From the NCBI RefSeq assembly GCF_014930455.1, contig NZ_JAAIYO010000013.1, positions 124,001-188,000 on the forward strand: a stretch of DNA of 64,000 nucleotides, read 5' to 3'. Source of the DNA: Corallococcus soli. GTDB taxonomy: Bacteria; Myxococcota; Myxococcia; Myxococcales; Myxococcaceae. The position numbers and the translations under genes were made by a program. Below are positions 42,756 to 51,448 of this stretch, piece after piece. Numbering within the stretch: position 1 is the stretch's first letter; every line of letters starts with the position of its first letter. The notes below the pieces were generated by a model, which did no database searches, had not been told where the DNA came from, and worked only from the letters and a program-made list of their open reading frames with translations.

Positions 42756-43520
42756 GTGGAGCTGACCCTCGTCTCGTACAACATCCACAGCGGCATCGGC
42801 GTGGACGGGAACTTCGACCTGTCCCGCGTGGGCGCGGTGCTCCGCGAGGTGAACGCGGACATCGTCGCCCTCCAGGAGGTGGGCGACTTCCGGGGCAAGA
42901 CGTCCCGGGAGGATCAGCCCGAACACCTGGCGGAGATGCTGGGCCTGCACATGGCCTTCGGGCCCAACGTGGTCCGCAACGGCCGGCGCTACGGCAACGC
43001 CATCCTCAGCCGGCTGCCCGTCATCAAGTCGAAGAACTACGACCTCAGCGTGACGGGGCGCGAACCCCGCGGCGCGCTGCGCTGCGACCTGGACCTGGGG
43101 GACGGCAAGCAGCTGCACGTCTTCTGCCTCCACCTGGGTCTGTCGGTGAGTGAACGGCGGCGGCAGGAGTCGCTGCTCCTGTCCGCGGACCTGCTCCGGG
43201 ACGCGGCGCGCAAGGATCCGATGGTGGTGTGCGGGGACTTCAACTCCTGGGGCAACGGGCCGGTGTCGTCGCTGGTGCGGGAGGCCATCCACGACGCCGC
43301 GTTTGAACTGGGCGCCGCCGCGCGCACGTACCCCACGCGGCTGCCGTTGTTCCGGTTGGACCGCATCTACGTGGACTCGGGGGTGCGCCCGGTGTCGGTG
43401 ACGCCGCACCGCACCCCGCTGAGCCGGGTGGCGTCCGACCACCTGCCGCTCGTCATGCGCTTTGAAGCGCCCATCCCCGTGCAGCCGCCCCAGGCGCCGC
43501 CGGTGGAGTTGATCGGTTAA
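42756..43520 (+). CDS. Endonuclease/exonuclease/phosphatase (EEP) family hydrolase
   Basis: 254 aa, GTG start behind GGGGAGG. The EEP fold is recognised by LVSYNIHSGIGVDG (metal Asn), IVALQEVGD (metal Glu), FCLHLGLSVSERRRQ (His), VVCGDFNSWGNGPV (GDFN; Asp and Asn), and SDHLPLVMRFE (catalytic His, SDH). All catalytic positions are present. Members hydrolyse phosphodiesters in DNA, RNA or lipids (sphingomyelinase-like). No signal peptide, so probably cytosolic. Substrate unknown. Confidence 0.9.
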   Translation: MELTLVSYNIHSGIGVDGNFDLSRVGAVLREVNADIVALQEVGDFRGKTSREDQPEHLAEMLGLHMAFGPNVVRNGRRYGNAILSRLPVIKSKNYDLSVTGREPRGALRCDLDLGDGKQLHVFCLHLGLSVSERRRQESLLLSADLLRDAARKDPMVVCGDFNSWGNGPVSSLVREAIHDAAFELGAAARTYPTRLPLFRLDRIYVDSGVRPVSVTPHRTPLSRVASDHLPLVMRFEAPIPVQPPQAPPVELIG

Positions 43521-43628
43521 GGGACCCGCGTCAGCGCGGCGCGATGGGCTAGGGTGACGGGGGTCCGGAGGTTTCTCGCGTTGAGTGGCCGACGCTTGCG
43601 AACGCCGGACAGTTTCGCCGGGATGTGG

Positions 43629-43657
43629 TTGTCGCGGCGGGCAGGGGTGCCTAGGTT
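43629..43657 (+). promoter_or_regulatory. Sigma-70-like promoter of the small membrane-protein cassette
   Basis: TTGTCG (43629-43634) and TAGGTT (43652-43657) are 17 nt apart, 42 nt before the ATG at 43700. The spacing is ideal and the -10 repeats the TAGGTT form seen in front of nuoA. Confidence 0.5.
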
Positions 43658-43699
43658 GGCGCCCACGCGCACAGGACGTGAGCGTCGGCCGGAGAGCGC

Positions 43700-44170
43700 A
43701 TGCACGTGGGCAGTGAACAGACGGATCGCGGCGTGGCCGCACTCGTCGGGCGCATGGCGGACGGCTTCAGTCGGCTGGTGACGCAGCACCTTCAGCTGGC
43801 GCGGTTGGAGATCGCGGAGGACGCGAAGGCGGTGGGCCTGGACGTGGCGAGCATCGCCGTGTTCGTGCCCTTCCTCCTCGTGGGCTACGCGTTCGTCTGC
43901 GGCGCGCTGGCGGCCCTCCTGGCCACCTGGCTGGGGTGGGCGGGGGCGCTGGCGCTGGTGGGCGGCGTGAACCTCGCCGGAGGCTGCTTCGGCATCCTGC
44001 GCGCGGTGAAGCGCATGAAGTCCCGGCAGATGATGGATGACAGCGCGAGCGAGCTGTCGCGCAGCATGGCGGCGCTCACCTCGGCGCGCCCGCAGGCGGT
44101 GGCGGCGCCCGGGGTGAACTCGCTCAAGGACACGGGCAAGGTCTTCAAGGAGTCGCGGGATGGCCGCTAG
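43700..44170 (+). CDS. Holin-like (Phage_holin_3_6 / Act-holin superfamily) membrane protein
   Basis: 156 aa. It has an amphipathic N-terminus, two membrane spans (about 54-77 and 82-100) and a charged C-terminal tail. The pattern of LVTQHLQLARLEIAEDAKAVG preceding the two spans is the family signature of DUF1469/holin-3-type proteins, which are chromosomal and occur with DUF883/DUF3618 genes. No lysis genes are near, so it is not a phage holin function. The next gene overlaps its 3' end by 11 nt, showing co-translation. Probably part of an envelope-protective cassette. Confidence 0.82.
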   Translation: MHVGSEQTDRGVAALVGRMADGFSRLVTQHLQLARLEIAEDAKAVGLDVASIAVFVPFLLVGYAFVCGALAALLATWLGWAGALALVGGVNLAGGCFGILRAVKRMKSRQMMDDSASELSRSMAALTSARPQAVAAPGVNSLKDTGKVFKESRDGR

Positions 44171-44369
44171 CAATGGAACACTGCCGCGCACGAGCGCGGC
44201 GCTTCGCGAGGAAATCGAGCGCACCCGGGCCGACCTGGCCACGTCGGTGAGCGCGCTGCGCGAGGAGGTGGCGGTGGCCACCGACTGGCGCCAGTGGGTG
44301 CGGCGTCATCCCTACGCCTGCGTGGGGACGGCCTTCCTGGTGGGGTACGTGGTGGGCTCGCGGCGCTGA
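44160..44369 (+). CDS. DUF3618 small membrane protein
   Basis: 69 aa. TSAALREEIERTRADLATSVSALREEV is the DUF3618 signature; one membrane segment (about 52-68) is followed by SRR at the C-terminus. It overlaps the holin-like gene by 11 nt. Its partner genes are of the same general type: a helical head with a C-terminal membrane anchor. Confidence 0.85.
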   Translation: MAASNGTLPRTSAALREEIERTRADLATSVSALREEVAVATDWRQWVRRHPYACVGTAFLVGYVVGSRR

Positions 44370-44445
44370 GGGCAGGCGCTGGCGGGCGGTGATGAACACA
44401 TTCTTTCTGGACGCATCGAGAACGAACGCACAGCAGAGGGCTTCC

Positions 44446-44643
44446 ATGGAAATCAATCCGCAGCAGATGTCGGACCGGGCGCGGCAGCTTCAGGACCAGG
44501 TGATGCCGCAGGTGGATGAGGCGCGGCAGAATCTGGTGGACCTGAACCGTCAGGTGGTGGGCTTCATCCGGGCGAACCCCGGGACGTGCCTGCTGGGCGC
44601 CATCGCGGTGGGTTTCCTGGTGGGCCGGATCGCCTCGCGCTGA
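44446..44643 (+). CDS. DUF883/ElaB-YqjD-like ribosome- or membrane-associated protein
   Basis: 65 aa from the ATG at 44446. The sequence shows an amphipathic helix, QQMSDRARQLQDQVMPQVDEARQ, then VGFIRANPGTCLLGAIAVGFLVGRIASR (shown in part), a single C-terminal membrane anchor with the Gly-rich pattern of ElaB/YqjD proteins. E. coli members associate with ribosomes at the membrane in stationary phase. The homology is by pattern and the function is inferred. Confidence 0.78.
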   Translation: MEINPQQMSDRARQLQDQVMPQVDEARQNLVDLNRQVVGFIRANPGTCLLGAIAVGFLVGRIASR

Positions 44644-44679
44644 CCGCCCTTCGGGACGGTCCTGGAAGGGAGCACGACC

Positions 44680-45063
44680 ATGACGACGTATTCGGGAACG
44701 ACGGGCAATGGCAGCGCGGGCGAGCACGCTGACGACGCGGGCTTTGGCCAGCGGGTGGATCAGCTGGGCTCTGACGCGCAGCAGTTCATCGACAACGCGC
44801 GCAGCGCGGTGGCGGATCTGGGGCAGTCGCTGGACCTGAAGGGCCGCGTGGAGCGCAATCCGTACGGCACCCTGGCCATCGCCGCGGGCGTGGGCTACGT
44901 GCTGGGTGGAGGCCTCTTCACGCCGCTGACGGCGCGCATCCTGAAGCTGGGCGTGCGGCTGGCCGCGCTGCCCTTCGTGAAGGACGAGCTGGTCGGGATG
45001 GCCGAGTCGGCCTTCCAGGGCTACCAGACGGGCCGTGGTCCGCCGCCCTCGGGCAGCGTCTAG
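44680..45063 (+). CDS. DUF883-like membrane-anchored protein, longer form
   Basis: 127 aa. The N-terminal half is Gly/Ser-rich, then VDQLGSDAQQFIDNARSAVADLGQ (helical), followed by GRVERNPYGTLAIAAGVGYVLGG with a membrane segment. It resembles the 65-aa gene upstream in layout but is extended. The C-terminal tail (about 90-127) is helical. Same strand and spacing as its neighbours, so likely co-transcribed. Confidence 0.78.
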   Translation: MTTYSGTTGNGSAGEHADDAGFGQRVDQLGSDAQQFIDNARSAVADLGQSLDLKGRVERNPYGTLAIAAGVGYVLGGGLFTPLTARILKLGVRLAALPFVKDELVGMAESAFQGYQTGRGPPPSGSV

Positions 45064-45123
45064 GTTTCATCCGCGCCACACGCGTTTGTATTTCCACTGA
45101 AGTCTCCTCCCCCGGAGTCGGAC

Positions 45124-45432
45124 ATGCTGAGCCTGAAGGACTTGAAGAAGCTGGACCGCGACGACCTGCTGGACCTCGTCGGCCTGGAGACGCGCCGCAC
45201 CACCGCGGAGGCGACGCTGCCCGCGCTGGGCATCTTCGCCGCCGGCCTGCTGGTGGGCGTGGGCGTGGGCCTGCTGCTCGCGGACAAGCCGGGGACGCAG
45301 CTGCGCGGCGACCTGCGCACCAGGCTGCAGGGTGGCCAGGACAAGCTCGTGGGCGCCATCAACAACGCGCGCGGCACGGAGACGCAGCAGGGCGCGGGCT
45401 CCACGGTGCCGCCGGGTTCGCGCACGACCTGA
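45124..45432 (+). CDS. YtxH-like small membrane protein
   Basis: 102 aa. An N-terminal Lys/Asp-rich region (MLSLKDLKKLDRDDLLDLVG) leads to one membrane segment (about 35-55; ALGIFAAGLLVGVGVGLLLAD) and a C-terminal soluble helix with a disordered tail. The layout matches YtxH/Gvp-like general stress proteins. Last of the five-gene cassette; 112 nt separate it from the next gene, which has its own ribosome site. Confidence 0.75.
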   Translation: MLSLKDLKKLDRDDLLDLVGLETRRTTAEATLPALGIFAAGLLVGVGVGLLLADKPGTQLRGDLRTRLQGGQDKLVGAINNARGTETQQGAGSTVPPGSRTT

Positions 45433-45544
45433 TTCCAGGCGGGCGTTGAAGTCCACGCGAAGCCTCTTCCCGCGCGAGCGGGGAGGGGCTTTCGTGTTTC
45501 AATGGCCTGAGATTCCCGGTCATGTCCTGTCAGGAGCACGCACC

Positions 45545-46591
45545 GTGAGCGCGGCGAAGAATCGGCGGACGAAGCAGACCCCGCCTTCCGGTACGGAGGA
45601 GCCCCAGGTGACTCCGGGCCGTGTGTCCCGGCCCCTGCGCCACGACACGCCCGTGGATGTCCCCGCCGTGGACCCGGCGGCCCTGTCCGCCCGGAACCCG
45701 GAGACGCCGTGGGGCGGGATGACCTCCGGGCCGGAGTCCGCGCTGGGCCAGCTGCGCGCGCTGGAGACGCTGGAGTCCACCTACGACGCCTGGGCGGAGT
45801 TGAAGCGCGACCACGCGGCCTCGCTCATCCAGTTCCGCGAAGAGCAGGCACGGCTCGCGCAGCAGGGCGCCTTCCTCCTGGGCGCGGTGCGCGCGGCCGG
45901 CATGGACTCCGGTGGCAGTTCGGGCCCGGGCCTCCAGCCCCAGGGCGCAGCGGGCGACTTCCTCCGCGATGCGGAAGCGAAGCTCGCGAAGGCACGCGAC
46001 GCCGTCCTCCAGCGCGAGGCGGAGAGCGAGGCCCGCTACCAGGCCGCGTTCACCGAAGTGCGCGCCACGCTGTTGGACCGCGTCCGCCGCTCGCTCGGGA
46101 GCCTCCAGCCCCACCTCACGCTGCTCCTGCGCCGCGTGGGCGCGGAGCGCTCCATCCTCCACGTCGCGCGCGTGCGGCCGGATGAAGCCGTCCTGCTCTG
46201 CTACCTGCTCACCGAGCGCGTGCCGTCGCGCTACGGCTTCCTCTTCGATGACTCCACGGAGGACCTGGCGCTCGCGCCCGCGCCGCTCTACCCGGAGGAG
46301 TCCGTCCCCGAGGACGGCGTGCGCCCGGATGCCCGGGGGCTGCGGTCCGTCATCGACGCCAGCGCGGAGGTCCTGCCCTTGAAGGGCTTCGTGCCCCTGC
46401 GCGTGCCGCGTCCCGGAGGAGGGGAGGACTTCTTCCGCCTCCTCCAGCGCGGCGCCGTCATGGAGGTCGAGATCGCGGACGGCCCGGACTTCCGCAGCAT
46501 CCTCACCCGCGAGGAGGCGGAGCGCTTCGCGGGCCACCTGCTGCGCCTCAAGCTGGAGGGGCGCATCGGCCTGGACATCGAAGCGGGGTAG
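45545..46591 (+). CDS. Conserved unknown protein
   Basis: 348 aa from the GTG at 45545, 8 nt behind AGGAG; a longer in-frame reading to 45332 is rejected. The N-terminal 60 residues are Pro/Thr-rich and disordered. Helical coils follow (about 70-190; LKRDHAASLIQFREEQARLA, FLRDAEAKLAKARDAVLQREAESEARYQ-type). The C-terminal about 150 residues form a compact alpha/beta region with HVARVRPDEAVLLCYLL and EVEIADGPDFRSILTREEAERFAGH. No signal peptide or catalytic motif is seen. I do not recognise a family. It is convergent with the lipoprotein gene, with a 7-nt gap. Confidence 0.72.
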   Translation: MSAAKNRRTKQTPPSGTEEPQVTPGRVSRPLRHDTPVDVPAVDPAALSARNPETPWGGMTSGPESALGQLRALETLESTYDAWAELKRDHAASLIQFREEQARLAQQGAFLLGAVRAAGMDSGGSSGPGLQPQGAAGDFLRDAEAKLAKARDAVLQREAESEARYQAAFTEVRATLLDRVRRSLGSLQPHLTLLLRRVGAERSILHVARVRPDEAVLLCYLLTERVPSRYGFLFDDSTEDLALAPAPLYPEESVPEDGVRPDARGLRSVIDASAEVLPLKGFVPLRVPRPGGGEDFFRLLQRGAVMEVEIADGPDFRSILTREEAERFAGHLLRLKLEGRIGLDIEAG

Positions 46592-46598
46592 CCGGCGC

Positions 46599-47465
46599 TC
46601 AGTTCGTCCGGACGATGCCGACTTCCGCGGTGCCGGCCAGCATCACGCTGCCCAGGAAGAGGTTGTCGGACTCCGCGCCGCCCATGCGCACGGCCTGGAA
46701 GATGACCAGGTACGTCTGCTTCGGGTTCGGAAACGCGGTGCCGGGGATCGTCACGCGCGCCTCCCGGAAGGTGGCCGGCACCGCCGCCAGCTGGAGGAAC
46801 TCCACCGGCGTCGTCGGCACGTTGGAGTACGTGGCCGTGCCCTTCTCGCCGTTCGCGCTCAACGGCACCACCGTGACGAAGCCCAGCGTGCGGTCCGTGT
46901 TCGCAGGCGGCGCCGGCCTGTCGAAGCCGAAGGCCGTGTTCGCGTCGAGCCGCACGAAGCCCTCCACCGGATGCAGCGCCGTGATGGCTTCCTTCGTGGG
47001 CGAGTTCTCCACCTGGCCCACGTACCGCACGTTGTCCTTGTTCGCCGTGAAGGAGTACGTGGCCCCCGACGCGTACGTCAGGTCGTCCGTGGAGTCGCTC
47101 GTCACGCCGTAGCTGCCGCCACCCTGGCCGTTGAGCGCCACCGGCGTCGCCGAGCCCACGGGTTGCAGCGCCACGGTGGCCCCGCTGACGCCCTCGGGCT
47201 GCGAGTTCGCCCCCGACTTCGTCCCGAAGAACACGAAGGCCGCCGTCTGCGCGGGGAAGGACACCACGTCCATGCCCCCGTCGCCGAAGGTCCCCGCGTC
47301 GTAGCCCGCCATCGCGGTGGCGGACACGTCCACCTGCGGCGTGGCCAGCAGCGTGCCCACCATGACGTGATCCGCGGAGAGCTGGTTGCCCGTCTTCTCC
47401 AGATCGCAGGCCAGGGGCGACAGCAGGGACACGGCGGCGACGGCGGACAGCAACAGGCGTTTCAT
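46599..47465 (-). CDS. Predicted lipoprotein of unknown function
   Basis: 288 aa from the ATG at 47465. A signal peptide MKRLLLSAVAAVSLLSPLAC ends in a lipobox, SPLAC, so the mature protein is lipid-anchored. The rest is beta-rich, with alternating polar/hydrophobic stretches such as SGATVALQPVG and YSFTANKDN, suggesting an immunoglobulin-like or beta-sandwich fold. No enzymatic motif is visible. It is divergent from the CHASE2 cyclase gene; the two promoters share a 107-nt gap. Confidence 0.72.
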   Translation of the reverse strand: MKRLLLSAVAAVSLLSPLACDLEKTGNQLSADHVMVGTLLATPQVDVSATAMAGYDAGTFGDGGMDVVSFPAQTAAFVFFGTKSGANSQPEGVSGATVALQPVGSATPVALNGQGGGSYGVTSDSTDDLTYASGATYSFTANKDNVRYVGQVENSPTKEAITALHPVEGFVRLDANTAFGFDRPAPPANTDRTLGFVTVVPLSANGEKGTATYSNVPTTPVEFLQLAAVPATFREARVTIPGTAFPNPKQTYLVIFQAVRMGGAESDNLFLGSVMLAGTAEVGIVRTN

Positions 47466-47572
47466 GGGCGGCTCTTTCGGAGGGGGCTCGGGCCAGGTGA
47501 TGCGGCAGCCAACCATACCCCGCGTATGTCCCATAGGCGCTGGGCCCCGACGCGCTATCCTGGGGGCCGCCC

Positions 47573-50179
47573 GTGCAACGCCTCCGCATCCACTCCTCCG
47601 GCCGCCGCTTCCTCCAGCGCCTTGGCTTCTCGCTCGTCCAGGCGGCCGTGTTCGGTTGCCTGCTGGGCCTGCTCGTGTCCCAACGCGTGTCGCGCCCCGT
47701 GCGCCCGGACGACACGCCCGCGCCCCTGCTGTCGCCTTCCGGCATCGTGGATCTGCTGTCGGGCTGGCTCGACGGCGGCGAGCGCGTCTTCTACGACTGG
47801 CGCATCCGCCAACTGGGCGAACGCTCCGAGCGCTCCGACCGCGTGGTGCTCGTCTCCATCGACGATGACACGCTCGCGGAGGCCCAGCAGGGCCCCCGCG
47901 CCGACATCGCCGCGTACCCCTGGCCGCGTCAGGTGGTGGGCGGCATGGTGCACCGGCTGGTGGAGGAGGGCGCCTCCGTGGTGATGCTGGACTTCGCGTA
48001 CCCGGAGCTCAGCCCGCGCGCCTGCGCCACCCCCACCCGCACCGGACGGGGCGCGCTGTCGCAGGACGACGACGCGCTCCGGGACCTCCTGGACAAGGAC
48101 CCCGGCCACTCCGTGCTCGCCTTCCGCTGGGGCGCGGAGGGCACCCGCAGCCTGCCGCCCACGGGACGTCTGTGGCCCTACCGGGTCCGCCTGGGCAGCT
48201 ACCCCGGCCCCTCGGAGGCCCGCGCGCGCGCCCAGTCCGTGCTCGCCCTCCAGCGCCCGGCCTTCCTCATCCCCGCCGGCAAGGGCCTGGAGGTCTGGGC
48301 CGGCGTCGCCGACGAGGGCGAGGGCCGCAGCCTGGGCGAGCAACTGGGCGCCGTCACGGCAGCCATCCAGGAGCGCCGTGCCGCGGACGATGCCTTCCGC
48401 GTGGCGCCCGCGGACCTGTTCCTCGCGCTGGCCTCCGTGCAGGTGGCGGGGTTGGATCCGGAGAAGCTCCTGGAGGTGCGCCAGCTCCAGCACCCGGTGA
48501 CGCCGCTCCTGGGCACTTCCAGCGGCTACGGCGCCACGACGCTGCCCGCGGACCCCGACGGCGTGGTGCGCGGCGTGCCCCACCTGGTCGCGTACAGCCC
48601 GCGCGGCGGCGAGCGCTACGTGCTGCCCTCGCTGCCGCTGGCGGCCGCCATGCGCCTCGCGGGCACGCAGAAGCTGCGGTACGCGGACGGGCGGCTCTTC
48701 ATCGGGGACTCGTACTCCGTGCCCATGGACGCGTCCGGCTACAGCCTGCTGCGCTGGGAGGCGCCGTCCGCCACCCGGGGCGCCCGGGGCCCGCTGGCCC
48801 GCTCCATCCGCGCGTGGAACGTGCTGCTCAACCTCTTCGACATCCAGGCGGAGCGCCCGGCCCGCTTCGACCACGACCTGGACGGCCGGGCCGTCATCCT
48901 CACCAACACCAGCAGCTACGCGCCGGAGCGTCGGGTGACGCCCATTGGCCCTGGCATCGCCAACGGCGCCATCCTGGGACAGGCGCTCGCCAACATCCTC
49001 GCGTCGGACGGCATCACCCGGGTGCCGTCCCGCGTGGACATGGTGGCCACCATGGGGCTCGCGTTCATCGGCGCGTTCCTGGCGCTGTCGTTCAGCTGGC
49101 TCTTGCGCTCGGTGTGGGGGGCCATCCTCTTTGTCAGCGTGGTGGTGGCCGCGGGCGCGGGCTACGTCGGCGCGGCCGGCTGGTTCTTCGTCAACGAGCG
49201 GCTGTGGATCGCCGTGGCCGGCCCGCTGTGGTCCATGGGGCTCGCGTTCCTGGTGACGACCGTCTACGCCTTCCGCACCGAACAGGACGTGCGCGACTTC
49301 GTGCACAGCGCCCTGGGCCGCTACGTGAGCCCGGACGTGGCGCGGCTGGTGGCGCGCGACGTGAGCCTGATGCGGCCGGAGCGCCGCAAGATGACGGTGT
49401 ACCTCTGCGACATCGAGGGCTTCACCCGCCTGTCGGAGGTCCTCCCGCCGGAGCAGCTGGTGCCCCTGCTCAACACCTTCCTCACGGAGATGACGTCCGT
49501 GGTGCGGGCCACGGCGGGGCAGGTGGACAAGTACATTGGCGACTCGGTGATGGCCTTCTGGGGCGCGCCCGTGCGCACGGATCGCCACGCGCACCTGGCC
49601 TGCGAGGCGGCGCTGAAGCTCCAGGCCGTGCTCGCGCAGCGCCAGCCCCTCTGGGAGAAGCAGTTCGGCCACCGGCTGTCGGTGCGCGCCGGCATCGACA
49701 CGGGGGACCTGCTGGTGGGCGACATGGGCAGCGAGCTCAAGTCGAACTACACCGTCATGGGGGACGCGGTGGGCATGGCCGGCCGGCTGGAGGCCGCCAA
49801 CAAGCAGTACGGCACCCAGGTGCTGGTGGGCGAGGCCACCGCGCAGCTCGCCAGCGACGCGTACGTCTTCCGCGAGGTGGACCGCGTGCTCGTGCGCAAC
49901 CGCGAGCAGCCGGTGCGCGTGCACGAGCTGCTGGGCCGCAAGGGTGAGTTCTCCCCGGAGAAGCAGGCCGGCATGGCCCTGTACGAGAAGGCCCTCACCG
50001 CCTACTACGCGCGCGACTTCCTGGTGGCCCAGGAGCTGTTCCGCCGCTGCGCGGTGGAGCACGGCGACGCGGTGGCCCACGTCTACGTCCAGCGCTGCCA
50101 GGGCTACGTCCTGACGCCGCCCCCGTCGGACTGGGATGGCGTCATCCGCTGGCGCCGGCGCAGCTCCGACGTCAAATAG
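47573..50179 (+). CDS. CHASE2-domain class III adenylate/guanylate cyclase
   Basis: 868 aa, GTG start 11 nt behind TATCCT. One N-terminal TM, a large extracytoplasmic CHASE2 sensor (about 55-460), three TM segments (about 490-575), then a class III nucleotide cyclase (about 604-790). The metal Asp in LCDIEGFT, Lys in DKYIGDSVMAFWG (nucleotide base) and second metal Asp are present, and Thr occupies the base-specifying site in SNYTVMGDAVG. However, the transition-state Asn is replaced by Gly734 (AVGMAGRLE; usual V-N-x-A-x-R), with Arg738 kept. It probably makes cAMP, if still active. A C-terminal helical region (about 800-868) has TPR character. Confidence 0.9.
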   Translation: MQRLRIHSSGRRFLQRLGFSLVQAAVFGCLLGLLVSQRVSRPVRPDDTPAPLLSPSGIVDLLSGWLDGGERVFYDWRIRQLGERSERSDRVVLVSIDDDTLAEAQQGPRADIAAYPWPRQVVGGMVHRLVEEGASVVMLDFAYPELSPRACATPTRTGRGALSQDDDALRDLLDKDPGHSVLAFRWGAEGTRSLPPTGRLWPYRVRLGSYPGPSEARARAQSVLALQRPAFLIPAGKGLEVWAGVADEGEGRSLGEQLGAVTAAIQERRAADDAFRVAPADLFLALASVQVAGLDPEKLLEVRQLQHPVTPLLGTSSGYGATTLPADPDGVVRGVPHLVAYSPRGGERYVLPSLPLAAAMRLAGTQKLRYADGRLFIGDSYSVPMDASGYSLLRWEAPSATRGARGPLARSIRAWNVLLNLFDIQAERPARFDHDLDGRAVILTNTSSYAPERRVTPIGPGIANGAILGQALANILASDGITRVPSRVDMVATMGLAFIGAFLALSFSWLLRSVWGAILFVSVVVAAGAGYVGAAGWFFVNERLWIAVAGPLWSMGLAFLVTTVYAFRTEQDVRDFVHSALGRYVSPDVARLVARDVSLMRPERRKMTVYLCDIEGFTRLSEVLPPEQLVPLLNTFLTEMTSVVRATAGQVDKYIGDSVMAFWGAPVRTDRHAHLACEAALKLQAVLAQRQPLWEKQFGHRLSVRAGIDTGDLLVGDMGSELKSNYTVMGDAVGMAGRLEAANKQYGTQVLVGEATAQLASDAYVFREVDRVLVRNREQPVRVHELLGRKGEFSPEKQAGMALYEKALTAYYARDFLVAQELFRRCAVEHGDAVAHVYVQRCQGYVLTPPPSDWDGVIRWRRRSSDVK

Positions 50180-50227
50180 GCGCCTGCGGATGACGCGCCA
50201 GAAGCGCCGGAGTCCGGACGGCCTGCG

Positions 50228-50249
50228 CTTCCAGGCGTCGTCCTGGAAG
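50228..50249. terminator. Bidirectional terminator hairpin
   Basis: Perfect 8-bp arms CTTCCAGG (50228-50235) and CCTGGAAG (50242-50249) flank a 6-nt loop, in the 130-nt gap between the convergent cyclase and lipoprotein-hydrolase genes. Confidence 0.5.
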
Positions 50250-50309
50250 GCCCGGCAAGGGGCCTGGCCGTTCGCGGTGGCAAGGACGCTTCCCCCGTGG
50301 CGCGGGCGC

Positions 50310-51383
50310 TCAGGGCCGCGTGTCGACGGACAGCGGCATGCCGAACTTCGTGGTGAAGAACTGGAGGACGTGGGCGTGCTGGAACACGACCTCTTCCGGT
50401 CGCTCCGTGAGGTGGGCGTGCTCGGGGACGATCATCAGCGACACGTCCTGGCCACGCGCCTGGAGCGCACGCACGAAGACGTCCGCGTCCGACAGCGACA
50501 CCTTGGGGTCGCGGTCTCCCAGCATCAGGGCCAGCGGGGCCTTCACCCGCTCCACGTAGGTGATGGGCGAGTTCGCGTGCAGCTGCTCCGCGTCCGTCGC
50601 CGGGTCTCCGTACTCGGAGGCCCGGGCCCGGCGCAGCTCCGGCGGCGCCTGGGAGAAGAACGCGTGCAGGTCCGTCTTGGCGGCCAGCGCGAAGCCCGCA
50701 TCGTAGTGGCCCGCGAAGCGCGTCATGCCCACCAGCGTCTGATTGCCCCCGTAGCTCCAGCCGAGGATGCCCAGCTTCGGGGGCGCGCCCTCCCGGGTGA
50801 AGCGCGTCCGCAGGCACCGGCTGCTCGCCTCCAGGTCCGTCGCGGCCACCTCGCGGAGCGGGCCGTCGTCCGCGCGGGCCCAGGCTTCAGTGCACCGGGC
50901 GCCCCGGATGGCGGGCTCCGCGTAGATGAAGCCCGCACGGAGGAAGAACTCCGGCCGCCAGTGGTAGCCCGGATGGGGACAGCCTCCCGAGTAGTACGCG
51001 AGCACGGGACAGGTGCGCTCCAGGCACGAGGGCGGGACGCGGACCTGGATCCGGAACGTGACGTCACCGTTGTCACAGGCGAGCTCCTCCACGGGGGCCG
51101 CGCTCCAGCGCAGGCGCTGTCCGGAGTCCGCGAGGATGGCGGCCAGCGTGGAGGCCAGCGCGGGGGCGGGTTCGCGCCGGGGGTAGCGCCGCAGGAGCGC
51201 CTGCCGGGAAGACCCCTCGTGGACGAGCGCCGCGCCGACGACGCGAGGGCTGTCCGCGTCCGCATGCGCGCCGAGCACCCGGAGGGGCGCCGGAGGCTGT
51301 GCCACCGGACGCGAGCACGCGCCCAGAAAGAGCAGGGCGCCCAGGAGGAAGGGACGCGCCGCGGATGCAAGGGCTGGGGCCAG
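50310..51383 (-). CDS. Lipoprotein prolyl-oligopeptidase-type (S9) hydrolase, probable CTG start
   Basis: 357 aa if it starts at the CTG at 51383. The nearest ATG/GTG/TTG in frame is the GTG at 51305, which would cut off a perfect lipoprotein signal: the open frame upstream encodes ARPFLLGALLFLGAC, a hydrophobic core with lipobox LGAC, directly before it. An in-frame TGA lies nine nt further up, and AAGGTG is 4 nt before the CTG. The mature part is an alpha/beta hydrolase of the S9 type, with GWSYGGNQTL (Ser nucleophile), MLGDRDPKVSLSD (Asp) and VPEHAHLTERPE (His). Four Cys in two pairs may form disulfides. Substrate unknown. Confidence 0.78.
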   Translation of the reverse strand: MAPALASAARPFLLGALLFLGACSRPVAQPPAPLRVLGAHADADSPRVVGAALVHEGSSRQALLRRYPRREPAPALASTLAAILADSGQRLRWSAAPVEELACDNGDVTFRIQVRVPPSCLERTCPVLAYYSGGCPHPGYHWRPEFFLRAGFIYAEPAIRGARCTEAWARADDGPLREVAATDLEASSRCLRTRFTREGAPPKLGILGWSYGGNQTLVGMTRFAGHYDAGFALAAKTDLHAFFSQAPPELRRARASEYGDPATDAEQLHANSPITYVERVKAPLALMLGDRDPKVSLSDADVFVRALQARGQDVSLMIVPEHAHLTERPEEVVFQHAHVLQFFTTKFGMPLSVDTRP

Positions 51384-51448
51384 GGGGCACCTTCAGGAGT
51401 GGAACCGCGGGGGGCGCGCTTCGCGTGACGGGCGGTGGGCCATCCGCG

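Noticed and set aside
43700-44170. Phage lysis module suggested by the holin-like protein
   Set aside because: No endolysin, spanin, integrase or structural gene is near, and the neighbours are chromosomal DUF3618/DUF883 types.
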